From NCBI RefSeq assembly GCF_958298935.1, contig NC_084940.1, positions 7,408,001-7,472,000 of the forward strand: a DNA stretch of 64,000 nt, in the 5' to 3' direction. The DNA is from Phragmites australis (taxonomy: Eukaryota > Streptophyta > Magnoliopsida > Poales > Poaceae). The position numbers were made by a program, and so were the translations under genes. The notes beneath the pieces are model-generated. The model was not told the DNA's origin, did not search any database, and saw only the letters and a program-made list of their open reading frames with translations. This document shows positions 32,750 to 46,015 of this stretch, one piece after another. Positions within the stretch are counted from its first letter, which is position 1, and each line of letters opens with the position of its first letter.

Positions 32750-34103
32750 ATGTTTATCTACAGTGCCATACAAGCTAGGATCTCCGTCATATAATATATG
32801 TTCTCCTTGAGAGTCATCTTCCTTAACTGCAAGGTTGTTTAATAGCCCCCCTTGATCACAACTACTTGTCTTTCCCAGTTGGTTTGTACGGATTTAATTT
32901 TCGTGTCAAATTGTCTTTCAACACAATTTTGGAACTCAAGAAACACTTGCTCAACATCTTACTCGTGATTTATTAAATAGAACCAACAAAATTTTCTAAA
33001 ATCATCGAGGAAGCTTACATAATATCTAAAACCACTACTAGAATTTATAGTAGGCCCCAAATGTTTGAGTGGACAAGCTCAAAAGGAGTACTAGACACAC
33101 GGGTAGATAATGAGCCTTTGCCTGCTGACATGCATCATAGATGTGTTGCTCTTTATTGGACACGTGTGAAGACTTCAAATTATTTGACTCCAAGATGTTG
33201 AGAATGACACGGTGTGTAGGATGGTCTAACCTCCTATGCCATACTTCTTGGGTTGGGTTGGCAAAGGAGGACGCATGATTCTTTTGCAGGGATGGCATAG
33301 GACAGAGGCCATCTCACGATCTATTGTGCACCAACGTGGTTTTCGTGATTCGGTCTTTACAGAAAAACGAATAATCATCATGAAATTCTAAGAAGGCATC
33401 ATTATCAATAGATAACTTATGAACATAGAGCAAGTTTTTACTGATGCGAGGAATATGGAAATATTTTTAATACACAAAGGACGATTAGAGATAGAAATCA
33501 TAGTGTTACCAATGCGTGAGATAGATAGACCTGAGCCATTAGCCACTTGTACCTGATCATTGCCCTTGTATCTTTCATGCACACTTAGCTGATCCAGATC
33601 ACCAGTGAGATGATTTGTTGTGCCGCTGTCCACGTACCAATTGGTATCAAAGGTATAGCCCTTAGACGAGGATTGTACATGGTCTGCCATCTTCATTTCT
33701 GGCTGGTAGGAGTGATCAAAATGGGAGTAGCATCTTAGTGCATATGGCCATACAAGTCGAATATTTGGTATGTCGACTTGCCATGTCCACCAGAGTTGCC
33801 ACAGGCTGAGGCATCTCCACGTTCTCCTCCATCTTCCATTCTTGCCGGAGTTGCCGCAGCCTTTGCCACGATCATGGCTGTGCCCATTGCCGCCACGCCC
33901 TCATCCAACATGGTTGGTAGAGTGTGGAAATTGGTTGTTAGTGGTGTTGCCGAAACAAGGTTGATCATGCACCTTGTAACAACTGATCAGGTGGTCATAA
34001 AGGTCATTGAGCATGATATTGCTAGTGTGGATACCAATGGAGGTGGTTAGGGCATCGTACTCATTAACAATTCAAGAAGTGGATGGTCGATGGATGCCAT
34101 CAT
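32750..34103 (-). mobile_element. Copia fragment, part 2: gag end, protease, integrase start
   Basis: Minus strand, in order: gag tail and CCHC-like text (33968-33735), protease (33696-33400, NWYVDSGTTNHLTGDLDQLS with the DSG active site), GAG-pre-integrase (33298-33100, EVWHRRLDHPT, YDACQQAKAH), and integrase text (about 32990-32870, SFLDDFRKFCWFYLINHE). It stops near 32750 against LINE sequence with no LTR recognised. Its upstream part is at 58077-58425. Broken by stops. Confidence 0.75.
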
Positions 34104-34108
34104 GTCAG

Positions 34109-35536
34109 TGAAATGATCTAATGATCCTAGGGGGGGTGAATAGGGATCTACTCAAAATTTAATTTCTATCGATTTCTAGAACAAATAGGAATCTTAACCT
34201 AGATGAAGGAAAAGTAACTACTCGAGCAAGCAAGCTAAAACAAATCAAACGAACATACGAGCAAAGAACTCAAAAGTAAATGTAGAATTGAAACTTGTAT
34301 AAAAGTAAATGCTTGAAGTAAATTGCGGAAAACTAAGTGAGTAGGGAAGAAGGACACCGATTTTTTCCCGATGTATCGAAGAGTTGACACTCTCCCATAA
34401 TCCTCGTTGGAGCATCCACATAAGGATATCACTCCCCCTTGAGTCACTAAGACTGAAGTGTTCATTAGTGATTGCCACTTCTTCATCTCTGGATTGGCGG
34501 GTATCAAACCAAGTAAAAGCTCTTCCGGGGGCTCCCACAAGAATTCCAAGAGCTAACTGAAAACACCTTTAATCACCAAGACCGGCTAGGTGTTGCCAAC
34601 CATCAAGAGTAACAAGCTAATTGCTTCACTTGATCACTATCAAGTCTAGACAACAGCTAAATACACACTCGCTACTCTTGAAGCACTAATGACATCCTTA
34701 ATCTTGCATTAAAGAACTTAAAAATCAACTCAAGTGCTTTTCCTTGCTTCTTGATGACACACACAACGTATGAACTCCTCTGAGTTGCAAGAGAGATGAA
34801 TAAAACCGAGTAAGAGGGTATATATATAGGCTAGAGGTCCAAATCTAGCTGTTGCCCAACCACTCAAACTTTCTGTGAACACCGGATGGTCTAGTTCACA
34901 CAACCTTGTACATACTGGACAATCTGGTATGTTACCTTTTGCAAAAGCTGGCTCTGCTAGTTGTCAGAAGCCTTTGCCTGAATTGCCCCGGTGATCTTCA
35001 AATCACTACATCAGATCTTCCGGTGAGTTCATATCTCCCTGCACTGAGACACCTAGTCAGAATAATGATCTGGTGTGTTAAACTCCACAACACCAAACAA
35101 TCCGGTCCCTTGAACTTCTTCTCCTCTGAAAAAATCCAATGTTCTATTAAATGCTCTGGAGTTCTTTTGCTTCTATCATCCGACCAACCGGTGAGGTCAA
35201 CTCATTTCTTCATAGAACATTAAATTGCTCAGGTGTGTATAACTAGTCCAACACCGGACCATCCGGTGAGAATAATTTTTCTAAGTCTCATCCAATTCAA
35301 TTAACTTTGAGCTCTAACTTCTTGACTTCTCACCCATGGGCTTCTTTGAGCTACCTAGTGCTAGAATTTTATAAGTGTGCATCCAACTAAGTCTAGACTT
35401 AACTAGATCAAGCTACAATACTTAGCCCCTTTTATTGTACGGTCAAAAGAGTAAAAAAGGAACCTTTAACTACTCGAAGTGTCCTTTATCACCTTGTGAC
35501 ACTTAGAACTAGAAGATTCTTAATCTAGATGCTACA
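34109..35536 (-). repeat. 3' LTR of the SIRE-like element with adjoining polypurine tract
   Basis: Starts TGAAATGATCTAATGATCC on the plus strand and ends CTAGATGCTACA, matching 56580-58071. ATCTCCCTCTTTTT at 35537-35550 is the polypurine tract in reverse complement. Carries repeated ACCGGA...TCCGGTG boxes (34870-35270). Confidence 0.85.
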
Positions 35537-35587
35537 ATCTCCCTCTTTTTGGTGATTGATGATAACACAAATAGGAAGATGAAGATA

Positions 35588-37158
35588 TTGAAGGTGATAT
35601 GCCCAGAGGCAATCATAAAGATGATTATATTCCAAGAATGACTACTTTTTACATTTTGATTGGCAAGTATGTGCTTGTTCATGAAACTCTTTGTTTATAT
35701 TATGATGTTATTCTTAGTCGATCCCTGGTCGTATATTATTGTGATGATACATAAGACCAACACATGTATTGATTGATGATCACGTTTCATGGATTATAGG
35801 TATAGAGATACCAAGTCAATAATGTGGATATTTTATGTTAGAGAACATGATGTTAGATAGACCCAACTTGAGATACTGCTGGGATTGTTATTTATAATGT
35901 GCCATCAGTTGTTATCTCAAATGGTGTGCCTGTAGGATCCTTAGATCTGAGATCGTTATTGATTCCCAGAATGTGTAGTGACATATGTTGAGAATTGCAA
36001 ACACTATTCCGTAATTAGAAAGTCATAAAGGTAGTTTTTGGACTTGTCATGAAACATGTCGTGGGGTGTGAGCGATCAAGATGAAATTTGCCCCTCCTTG
36101 ATAACGGGAGAGATGTCTCTGGGCCCATCGAGGTAGTTGGATTGAGAAAGTGCATGGCCATGCCAATATGATTAAAGAGTTAGTCATGATAAATTCACTA
36201 CTTGATCGAGTGAATGGTCGAGCTATCACAAGTGTGTCACGTATCTCGCCTTGAGCTTGACTGGTATTGTGAGGCAAAGGGATCGGTGCATGTGTTTATT
36301 AATATTCAACCGATATGATCTTTTGTCTATACTCGGGAGTCAACATGTCCTACTAGGGACCGCTATTGATTTTGGTTTGGAAAAGGTTTGTGAGTTGTAG
36401 CCATTTGTACATGAACCTAACGGGTCACACACTTAATGGGTTGGAACAAAATATGCGAATTGGATTCATATATGGGTTTTGATTGGATTCTGATCCATGA
36501 GAAGTTAGAGTCCTAAAGGGCTTCAAACGTGAGAGCCCATTGGCGAGCTCTATATAAAGAGAGGTGTGGGTAGATCGTGCTAAGGTTAAGCTACTCTGAA
36601 ATCCTAGCCGCAACCTTCTACACGACCTCTCAAAACCCTAGCCTCGCGTGTGGTGCTAGTACATCGGCGCGTGACGTTACTGCCCAGTATGTGTGGATAC
36701 CGTAGAGGCGCTGCTGCTATTGCGGTGTTGGTCTTCTCGACGAGTTGATCGCGATGTGCTTAGGACTAGTCGCTGGCCGTAACGAACTGGTCGATGTACC
36801 TGCTCGTCTGATCGTGGAGCACAACGCGACCTCTAGGATTTGGTCAGATAGCACGACACAACCACTCAAAATTGGTCGAGGACGCAACGGACCTGATCGG
36901 GAGTTGGTCAAGGAGGATGACCATATGCTTGGAGTTGGTCGGGGAGTGTGACCATCTGCGCGGGGCTGGTCGCGAATCTGATCGAGAACCTGCTCGAGGA
37001 GTTTGACGCGCACAACGTTAGATTGGTCTACAACTCTTCTTCCGCTGCATTGCGCGTCAAGTGGTAACGATCTATGATCACCTACTAGCATGGTTTCCTG
37101 GGTGAATATGGTAGAAATTTTTTGTTTTAGATTAGCGTAGCCTGCCCGTTACCCAATA
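35588..37158 (+). repeat. 5' LTR of the Angela-like element
   Basis: Matches 39659-41215. Contains two 31-bp GAGTTGGTC...GACCA units at 36901-36962, where the 3' LTR has four. Confidence 0.82.
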
Positions 37159-37159
37159 G

Positions 37160-37172
37160 TGGTATCAGAGCC
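37160..37172 (+). promoter_or_regulatory. Primer-binding site, initiator-tRNA-Met type
   Basis: TGGTATCAGAGCC directly follows the 5' LTR, the usual site where tRNA-Met primes copia reverse transcription. Confidence 0.85.
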
Positions 37173-39156
37173 ATCTTGTGTAGTTTTTGATCTGGATCGA
37201 TCGCATATATGTGATATGTGGTAGTAATAGATTGGATCTATTATTTTAGTGGTTGGTTCATGTGTTGGATCGGTCGTTGCATGATTTGGTGTAATTGGGA
37301 TCGGATGAAGTATTAGTCGATGGAACCATACGACCAAAAAGATTAGCTTGGTCTCCCACCTGGCCGCGCGTGCGACTTGTCACTAGCGACTGGAATCACC
37401 ATCGGGGTTGACAGCGTGCGCCACTTAGTGGTCAGGAGAACAACAGATCGAGGTTGTATGTGTTGTCGTCATTTCCAGAAAAACCTCACGCGATAATCAA
37501 TATGATTGATCCAATGAAAATTGAGGGATTGTGAATGACTCAGAATCAGCTTGATATGATCAATCCGATGAGATTTTCATAGTGATTTCATAGATACGAT
37601 CTATGAATTTCTGAGAGGTCTTCAGGGCGCTACCCTAAAACCCAGGGGGGCGGCTTTCCCCTCGACCCCCCACCCGCTAACCTGCTAGCGGTACCGCCGT
37701 GCTGTCCGAGCCTAGAGCTTTTAGGGATAACATGTTTTCATCATCCCGTTAGAATTTGATTCTATGCTTAGCTTGTTTTTGCAGGGAATGATGTGAATAG
37801 TATGACCTTTATAAGTATATGTTGCAGGTGTGTAATTTTCATGGCCTGCGTGTCATGATTAATTGCAGCCAAAGACTGTCATGTTATTGTATAACGGCCT
37901 GCGTGCCGACTTGTGATGCTTCTATTTCTCATGTAATTTGTCTAGTGCTATTAGGTGTAATAAACTAGTACATGATCATAGAGACGTGAAGCGTGATGAC
38001 TGGAGGATAGGGACCATATCGATGGAGATCACCATGTGAAGGGTCATACTATATCACAGTGAATATGATTGCCTGTGATCGGCGCCGGACCGCAGTATAT
38101 AGGGGCCCTGTGCAAAATTGAAATTACGCTCTCAGAAAAAAAAGACATCTTTTCTCGAATACAATTGTATGTGTACCGTTAAAAACAGAATTAATGTTAT
38201 ATGTGGTCAATATTTATAAATAAAAGAGGAATATTTGAGAAATTCATAAAAATATAATAATGTTCAATCTAGAAGAGTTGTGATTTCTGAAGAGTCTATT
38301 TATATTCTATATGCTATACCATAGTATTCAATTTGAACCGGTGATTAAATTTCAGTTACACCTAAAGACTAAAACATGCTTAGTACTAGTCGTATAGTTC
38401 TATCTAATCTTCACACAAAAATTCATGAGACTTAGCTGTTTGCAATGAGATAAATGGCCAAGTTAATAAATTGATGACCTAATTAATAATCTAAATTTTT
38501 AAAAATTAATTTTAGTAAGGTAGGATTAATGGTCACGTAAGACCCCTTGCAGGGTGGAGGCCCTGTGCAGTCGCCCACCCTGCCCTTGCTAATCGACGGC
38601 CCTGCCTGTGATGTTTATCTATGTTCCTATCATGTTATTTTATTCATGTTTTCTATGAGATGAATATGTTTACATGATAGAGTAGTTTTCCTCAAAAAAA
38701 TTAAGAATAATTGATGCTCTTCCAATAGCTACACCTACTTAGGTTTTGATCATTGTTTGGTAGGTCTGATAAAGCAGGGTGCCATTTTTTATATTAACCA
38801 GTTAGGGTGGATGTCGGACATCCACACGTATAGTGTTGGTTTACTTAACAAAGCTATCAAAACAGTTTTGGGCATTGGGGCATTGTGTTGGGCGCCGGGG
38901 CATTCGATGCCACCCAACAAACAAGAGTCACATAGGGATGTGATTAGCAAGATGTTGCTTACCTATGTCACCTAAGTTTCTAGCAGTGATGCTAAAGCTC
39001 ACTAGAACCTAATTGAATATGGATCTTGTTCCACTATATGTCATTAGAGGGAAACAATTTCAAAACATATAGTGGGAGTATCTTTGTTAAATTGTTTAAT
39101 GAAAGGTTTACATAAACATAGTTCTAAACTTTACATATTTATTTCTGTTGTAGATC

Positions 39157-39639
39157 ATGACACCTAATGTTAATACCAATTCCAGTTTTAATTTGTGTTC
39201 GATTCTTGAAAAAGAAAAGCTATATGGAACAAACTTTATTGATTGGTATCGAAATCCAAGAATTGTTCTCAAACAAGAGAAAAAAGAGTATGTTCTAGAG
39301 GTTCCCTATCCTGATGAACCAGCTGATAATGCATTTGTCGCTGATCGAAGGGCTTACGAGAAACATACCAATGATTCACTCGATGTTAGATGTCTCATGC
39401 TTGCCACTATATCCTCTGAGCTTTAGTAGCAATATGAGAACGCAGATGCTCACGATATGATTGTGGGACTCCGAGGTATATTTGAGAATCAAGCTAGGGC
39501 CGAGAGGTTCAACACCTCCAAGTCCTTGTTTGCGTGCAGGTTGATAGAAGGCGGTCCAGTTAGTCCTCATGTGATCAAGAAGCGGCCAAAGCATGAGGCG
39601 CACATGAGAGCTATGGGTATTAGATACTTACATGACTGA
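39157..39639 (+). pseudogene. Copia gag fragment of the Angela-like element
   Basis: Starts MTPNVNTNSSFNLCSILEKE and runs FIDWYRNPRIVLKQEKKEYV, then YEKHTNDSLDVRCLMLATIS, the copia gag (UBN2-type) N-terminal part. A TAG at 39427 breaks the frame after SSEL; the next part (QQYENADAHDMI, FENQARAERFNTSKSLFACR, PVSPHVI) is in frame, then it departs from gag at KKRPKHEA and meets the polypurine tract (AGTGGGAGA, 39650-39658). About 40 percent of a full gag; everything after it is gone. Confidence 0.8.
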
Positions 39640-39658
39640 CGCTAGTGCAAGTGGGAGA

Positions 39659-41215
39659 TTAAAGGTGATATGCCCTAGAGCCAATCATAGAGATAATTGT
39701 ATCACATGTCTATGTTCATGTACTATCGAATAATGTGTTATTCCAAGAATGACTATCGTTTACATTGATTGGCAAGTATGTGACTTGTTCATGAAACTCT
39801 TTGTTTATTTCATGATGTTATTCTTAGTCAATCCCTGATCGCATATCATTGTGATGATATATAAGACCAGCACATGTATTGATTGGTGATCACATTTTAT
39901 GGATCATAGGTATAGAGATACCAGGTCAATAATATGGACATTTATGTTAGAGAATATGATGTTGGATAGACCTACCTTAACATACTGTTGGGATTGTTAT
40001 TTATGATGTGCCATCAGTTGTTATCTCAAATAATGTACCTACAGGATCCTTAGACCTGAGATCGTCATTGATTCCCAGAATGTGTAGTGGCATACTTTGA
40101 GGCTGCCAAACACTATTCCGTAACTGGATAGTCATAAAGGTAGTTTTCAGGTTTGTCATGAAACATTTCGTGGGATATGAGCGATCAAGATGGAATTTGC
40201 TTCTCATTGATAACGGGAGAGATATCACTAGGCCTCTCGAGGTAGTTGGATTGAGAAAGTACATGACCATGCCAATATGATTAAAGAGTTAATCATGACG
40301 AATCCACTACTTGATCGAGTGAATGGTCAAGCTATCATAAGGGTGGCACGTATCTAGTCTTGAGCTTGACTGGTATTGTGAGGCGAAGGGATCGGTGCAT
40401 GCGTATACCAAGGTTCAGTCGATATGATCTTTTGTGTATACTCGGGAGTCAACATATCCTTCTAGGGACCGCTATTGATTTTGGTTTGGAAAGGGTTTCC
40501 GAGTCGTAGCCATTTGTACATGAACCTAACGGGTCACACACTTAATGGGTTGGGACAAAACATGCGAATTGGATTCGTATATGGGTTTTGATTGGATTGT
40601 GATCCATGAGAAGTTAGAGTCCTAAAGGGCTTCCAACGTGGGAGCCCATTGGTGAGCTCTATATAAGGAGAGGTGTGGGTAGGTCGTGCTGAGGTTGAGC
40701 CACACCGAAGCCCTAGCCGCAGCATTCCACACGATCTCCCAAAACCCTAGCTGCGCGTGCGGTGCTAGCACATCGGCGCTCAAAATTTCTGCCCAGTACG
40801 TGTGGATACCATAGAGGCGCTGCTGCTATTGTGGTGCTTATCTTCTCGGTAAATTGAACGCGGCATGTTCAGGACTGGTCACCAACCGTGACGAGTTGGT
40901 CGAGGAGCATGACCACCCACTCAGAGTTGGTTGAGGTGCACGACCACCCGCTCGGAATTGGTCGGGGAGCACGACCACCTGCTCGGAGTTGGTCGATGAG
41001 CATGACCACCTACGCGGGACTGGTCGCAGATCTGATTGAGAAGCTGCTCGAGGAGTTTGACGCGCATGATGTTGGATCGGTCTACTCCAACTCTTCTTCC
41101 GTTGCGCTGCGCGTTGAGCGGTAACAATCTATGATCTCCTAATAGCATGATTTCCTGGGTGAATGCGGTAGAAATTTTTTGTTTTAGGCTAGCATAGCCT
41201 GCCCATTTTCCAACA
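39659..41215 (+). repeat. 3' LTR of the Angela-like element
   Basis: Ends CATTTTCCAACA. Includes four 31-bp tandem units at 40893-41016 (GAGTTGGTC...GACCACC...). Confidence 0.85.
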
Positions 41216-41347
41216 GGATATCATTTGCTTTTATCCTTAATACTGTATATATGGAAACATGCATGCATATGACCAATAGGAAAAAACGAATGTAGACTAA
41301 ACAACTGGTGGAGACTGAACAGATGGCTGCTAACTCGGTACGAACAA

Positions 41348-42719
41348 CTAAGGGATATCCTCAAAGCATAGAGGGCCAACTATCAATGGTGTAGACAGGG
41401 AAGGAAAAACTAACCTCTGCGCCATCTCGGCATGCTGAGAGAAAACACCAGTGTTGAAAAGAGGTGAAAGGTGAAACTCTGACATTGGCGTACCCAAGAA
41501 TTGACTGATGCTGCTCGGGAGAGGATTAGGAGTTGGTGCTGGAGCCCGAGGAGCCACTGGCAGATGTAGGCATGATGCCTGGAAGAGAGAACCAAGACAA
41601 TCTGAAATGAACATGAACATAAGATTGTTGTTCTCTCTATCAGCCTGAAGTGCAGCGAACATCGCCTGCTACTGCTACTGGAGTGACTGCATAAGCATAA
41701 GCTGCTGCTCCTACTACTTGTCTTGCTGCTCGGCCTGTGCTACCTACTGCTGCTGTATCTGTTGTAGTATAAAGACAAACTTTGAAGGAGGTGCAGCAGG
41801 GGGCACATAGGGTGCTGTCTTAAGGGCTGAAGGAACTAAAGTTGTAGGGGCAGCTTGAGAAGATCATCCCAGAATGAAAGGCTGCTTGAAGATTGGTCGG
41901 ATCTCATCATCTGTCAGGAACACTCCACCAACGAGAGGACGGCAGGGTGGCTGAGCATGAGGGAACAATCTCGTGCAAAAATCGAGAGCTCACTTGAAGA
42001 TCCAATGCCTGAAGAATGTTGTTCCTATAGAGTCTTCAACTCTCTCCTTGGAATATGAACTGAATGAAGTTTCTCTCGGGTGCAATCCAAACCGTGGCAG
42101 AGAAGACTCTCACCCAATCCTCCACATATCTGCTTGTTCCTGACAACAGATCTGCAAGTCCCAAAATGACCTCAAAGTGTGATCTCATATCCACTCCACT
42201 AGCTGCCAATGCCAAATAATGCCAGTTGAGCTTCTTATGAACGCTCAAGCTGACTCTCTTCCTGAGATAAGAACCACGAAAGCTCTCTTGGAGGATCGTC
42301 TAGAACCTGGGGCTAACCCACTCATTCCTCTGTGGGGTGAACCACTCTCCAATAGGAACAAAATGGAGCTTCATGATCGTTGAGAACTTGTAAGTGGTCA
42401 AGTCCAACAGACAGATCTGCCTCTGAGGCTATGACTACTCTGTCTGCTATGTCGGCTCCTCCTCTGACTATGGTTGAGGCTCTTGTCGAGCCTTCTTCCA
42501 ACTCTCTAACTGGCTGGACGGTGTCAAATCCAAACCTGTTGCGTGATGAGTAAGGGCGGATTGATGAGGTGGAGAAGCGCCTCCTCTAATCTGCATGCCT
42601 CTCTGAGACACTAGGGTATCGGCGGCTGCAATCGCCTGGTCACACTCCTTCTGTTCCTTAGCTTTCTTCTCCTTTGAATGCTCGATGGCCTTGCCCTTGT
42701 AACGACACTCATGAACCAT
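41348..42719 (-). pseudogene. Extra 3' reading frame of the SIRE-like element (plant transposon-type protein)
   Basis: Follows an acceptor CTCTTAG before ATG 42719. Reads MVHECRYKGKAIEHSKEKKA, then about 42390-42060 WFTPQRNEWVSPRF, SVHKKLNWHYLALAASGVDM, YVEDWVRVFSATVWIAPERN and FIQFIFQGES, then a glutamine-rich coiled-coil part near 41800-41640 and AMFAALQADRENN. The layout (globular RNA/retro-type domain then Q-rich coil) resembles uncharacterised 'putative plant transposon protein' families, but I cannot name it firmly. It lies after RNase H on the same strand, where SIRE-type elements often carry an env-like or extra frame. Four TAGs in 42420-42470 and others break it. Confidence 0.45.
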
Positions 42720-42929
42720 CTAAGAGATCAAAGAAGAATATATGGATGATCGAGAGATTTAGGTTTTTGAAATTTGAATGAAATTTGCCTGAATTTGAAT
42801 CCTAAACACGATTTTGTGGAGCATTTGGATGAACATGCTAGATATTCATGATTGTGACTCTAATTAGGGATCAACTGCATAGGGTTTGACTTTAATTGCA
42901 GCAGTTTCACTGAAATTTGCTTGAAATTC

Positions 42930-43450
42930 AAACGAATTTGAGTGAATTTTGAGCAAATTTGAGTCAAGCTTGAGCTAGGGCTAGCTGGATTTGAGGAATA
43001 GTCGGAGAGGATGCTCACCACAAAGAAGATGATGATTTGGAGATGGGTGGTGAGCTCCTAGAGGCTGGTGATGGTAAACTCTCGACAGCGTGGCTCTACT
43101 TTGGCGACGATGGCTGGTTTGGTGCGGGCATGGGGAGTTGCTGCGGTGGAGCTTCTACGGTGAGGTGCGGCAGCGATGTGCTTAGTATATGTGGGAGAGC
43201 TATGATGGAGGCACTGGCCAGTGGTGGGTGGTGACGAGGCGGCGATGAGTGGAAGATCTCGGGTGGCGCGGTGAGCCGATGAGAAAGGGAAAGCACGACC
43301 GGTCGAGAGAAAAGATATGACATGCGGGTCCCACCAAAAATGCGATCATCGGAGTATTCGACGATGAGATCTGTGAGCATTGGACAGACCACCAGACAGA
43401 TTAACAGAACCTCTGCAAATTTGCTCCAAACTAAAAACTGAACACCGGAT
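42930..43450. repeat. Copy A of a 520-bp duplicated segment
   Basis: GAATTTGAGTGAATTTTGAG... through GCTCACCAC(A/G)AAGAAGATGATG, GAGATGGGTGGTGAGCTCCTAG, to CTGAACACC(G/A)GATAGTT is repeated at 50805-51325 in the same orientation. Copy A sits just upstream of the extra 3' frame, copy B inside the gypsy solo LTR. Confidence 0.85.
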
Positions 43451-44389
43451 AGTTCGGTGAGTAACTACTATGAGCACCGGACTATTTCTGCCTCAAATAT
43501 CCAATATGAACATCAGATAGTCCAGTGAAGAATAATTTGTATGCACTGGACTATTTCTTTTCCTTCTGATTTTGCTGCCGCTGATACAAGAACTGGAAGG
43601 TCCGATGAGGCAATCCAAGGTAACGCCAGACCTTTTTCTAGAAACCTTAGTAACGCCGACAAACTGAGTGCTGGATGGTCGATTGGGAAGAAAACAGAGA
43701 GCACCAAACCATCCGGTGATAAGAAATGATTTCTGCTGAACTAAAATCTCATGCTGAGTCCAAACTTCAAATAACCACACTACAAAAACACATGTTTGAA
43801 CCAGTTTGAGTGAAGTCTCACCCTCTCAAACACTCATTTACAAATATTTGCCAAATGGCTATCTTATAATAATTTTGGAATAGGCAATAAAAACCAAAGA
43901 AAGGAGGAAGGAAACTCTAAGGAAATGTTGAGCCATATTGCCTATGAATTCTAAGATTAAGGCTTTAAATTTATTAGGACATGACTCAATAGGCATTAAA
44001 CATTTACATCTTTCTAATCACACTCACAGAGGTGTATGTTCACATAGAAAGCGAACAACAATCTCAAAGAGTGATATTCTCCTTTGTGATCTCTACCGTC
44101 AATGCACATGCAATGCATAAAAGTGCATGAATTGAAGCATGAATGCAACTTATATGCCATGTAAATACATAGAAATAAAATAAACTATCCCGTCATATTA
44201 CTTCACTTCTCAAGCTTCTTCATGTTGAACCCAACTACATGCCTTGAGAAAAACAAAGGGGCCATAAACTCAAGCAAAACCCATGTTTACCACTATCTTG
44301 AGAAGGTTAGACAAGCGCCGATCATGATGTGCATCTATATGACAAGGGTATCGCATGACGTTAGAAGCATCTATCATGTTTAGCTCATA

Positions 44390-45098
44390 TCACAACCTAC
44401 TAAATGTGGCTTTATCTAGAGGTTTAGTGAAGATATCTGCCAATTGATCTTCTGACCTTACACAACTAAGAGAGATATTATTTTTAGCCACATGGTCTCT
44501 AAAAAAGTGATGGCAGATATGTATGTGCTTTGTGCAAGAGTGTTGAACCAGATTATTAGCAAGTCTAACAAGGTTTGCTTCATCTAAAGGATTTAAACAT
44601 AACATGCTCTGGCTGCTATATATTTGGCTTCCGCGGTTGATAAGGCTACAAAATTTTGCTTCTTAGAAGACCAAGAAAATAGGAACCGCCCTAGCAAGTG
44701 GCACCCACTCAAAGTACTCTTACGATCCACACAACATCCAGCAAAGTCCGAATCTGAGTAATCCAAGAGTAGAAAATTAGCATCTTTGGGATTCCATAAG
44801 CCTTTGCTAGATGTATGCTTAAGATATCTTAATATTCTTTTTATGGTGCTAAGATGATATTCCTTAGGATTAGCTTGAAAGTGAGCGCACATGCATACAC
44901 TAAACATAATATCGGGCCTAGATGCGGTAATGTAAAAAAGTGACTCAATAATAGAACGATAAAGCTTTTGTCAACTAATTTACTTGATTCATCCAAGTCG
45001 AGATGTCCATTAGTAGGCATTGGAGTCTTCATTGGCTTGCAATTATCCATCTTGAATTTTTTGAGAATATCCTTCATGTACTTCTCTTGATGGATAAA
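44390..45098 (-). pseudogene. SIRE-like pol: end of reverse transcriptase and RNase H
   Basis: 45098-45000: FIHQEKYMKDILKKFKMDNC and KPMKTPMPTN (RT thumb side). 44907-44600: YHLSTIKRILRYLKHTSSKG and the RNase H core with DYSDSDFAGCCVDRKSTLSG and STAEAKYIAA, then HICHHFFRDHVAKN and SCVRSEDQLADIFTKPLDK (44530-44400). The acidic residues of RNase H are present. The frame joins that of 52249-53004 when the solo LTR is removed. Several frameshifts. Confidence 0.82.
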
Positions 45099-46015
45099 TG
45101 TCTGTTGTAACAACCCAAATTCTTAAAACCAAGAAAATTTAAAAAAATTTCAAAGAAAATAAAAGGGTTTGCAAAAACTAAATAAAATCCTAAGTGTGTA
45201 TGTGTACTTTTATGCATATACACATATAGGAGAGTATGTGTGCTATATGTATAAAAACATATATGCAATGATGGCTATTTTTCATATAAAAAATATCCAT
45301 ATATGTGTGTATATATTAGTTGATTATATACTTGATTGATTGTTTGATTGCTTGATTATGTGAGCTAATATAAGTATATATGTGGGATATACGCTGTAGG
45401 TATAAATATACATGTGTAAGCACATGAGAGGAAATAGAAAAGATAAAAAAACATTTTGGTTGTATAGGCTGAAGCCCACCTCCTCTGTTTCTCTTTTCTT
45501 TCTATTTTTGACCAGATCCAACCCAGCCCGTCACCATCTCCCTCTCTCCCTCTCCTCTCTTTCTCTGGGCCACAACCTACCTTGCCAGCCCGGCCGCACG
45601 CTCGTCCCCTACCTTCAGCCTTTCTACCTCTCTCCTTCGCTCTTATGCTGCTAAGCTGCGCCGCCGAGGAAACCCAAGCCAGCCACGGGCTGAGGAGCAA
45701 GTATGACCTGCATACGATGGGGAAGGTCTTCTAGAAGCTCGCCAGCTACGGATAAGCAAGAATCTCGGCCTTATCCCCAGGGGCCTCGGGTTTGAACGAG
45801 GAAACCACATCGAACATGAGACGTCGTCGCCATGGATTCAAACCGAGCTCGGACTCTATCTCTATCCCCTCCCCGCCTATATATAGCCCCCCTACACCCT
45901 ACTAGGAGCATCTCGAGCCTTTTCCCCAGCTTTTTGTCAAGAAATCGACGCCATAGCGCCCAAGCCCGATGCCGAGCCGCCATTAGTGTTCCTCAGTCAA
46001 ACTCACCGGTAAAGA

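Larger units (their letters stand above)
35588..41215 (+). mobile_element. Angela-like copia element, gag only
   Basis: LTR 1 is 35588-37158 and LTR 2 is 39659-41215, both with GGTGATATGCCC near the start and GCATAGCCTGCCC or GTAGCCTGCCC near the end. Flanks AGATA (35583-35587) and GGATA (41216-41220) are a 5-bp target duplication with one mismatch. The internal region is only 2.5 kb: primer-binding site, about 2 kb of mostly non-coding DNA, a gag fragment, then the polypurine tract. No protease, integrase or reverse transcriptase, so it depended on other copies for movement or lost pol by deletion. Confidence 0.85.

Noticed and set aside
43037..43234. Small Gly-rich frame, also found at 50905-51150
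   Set aside because: It is conserved only because the 520-bp segment is duplicated; no sign of coding selection or a known domain.
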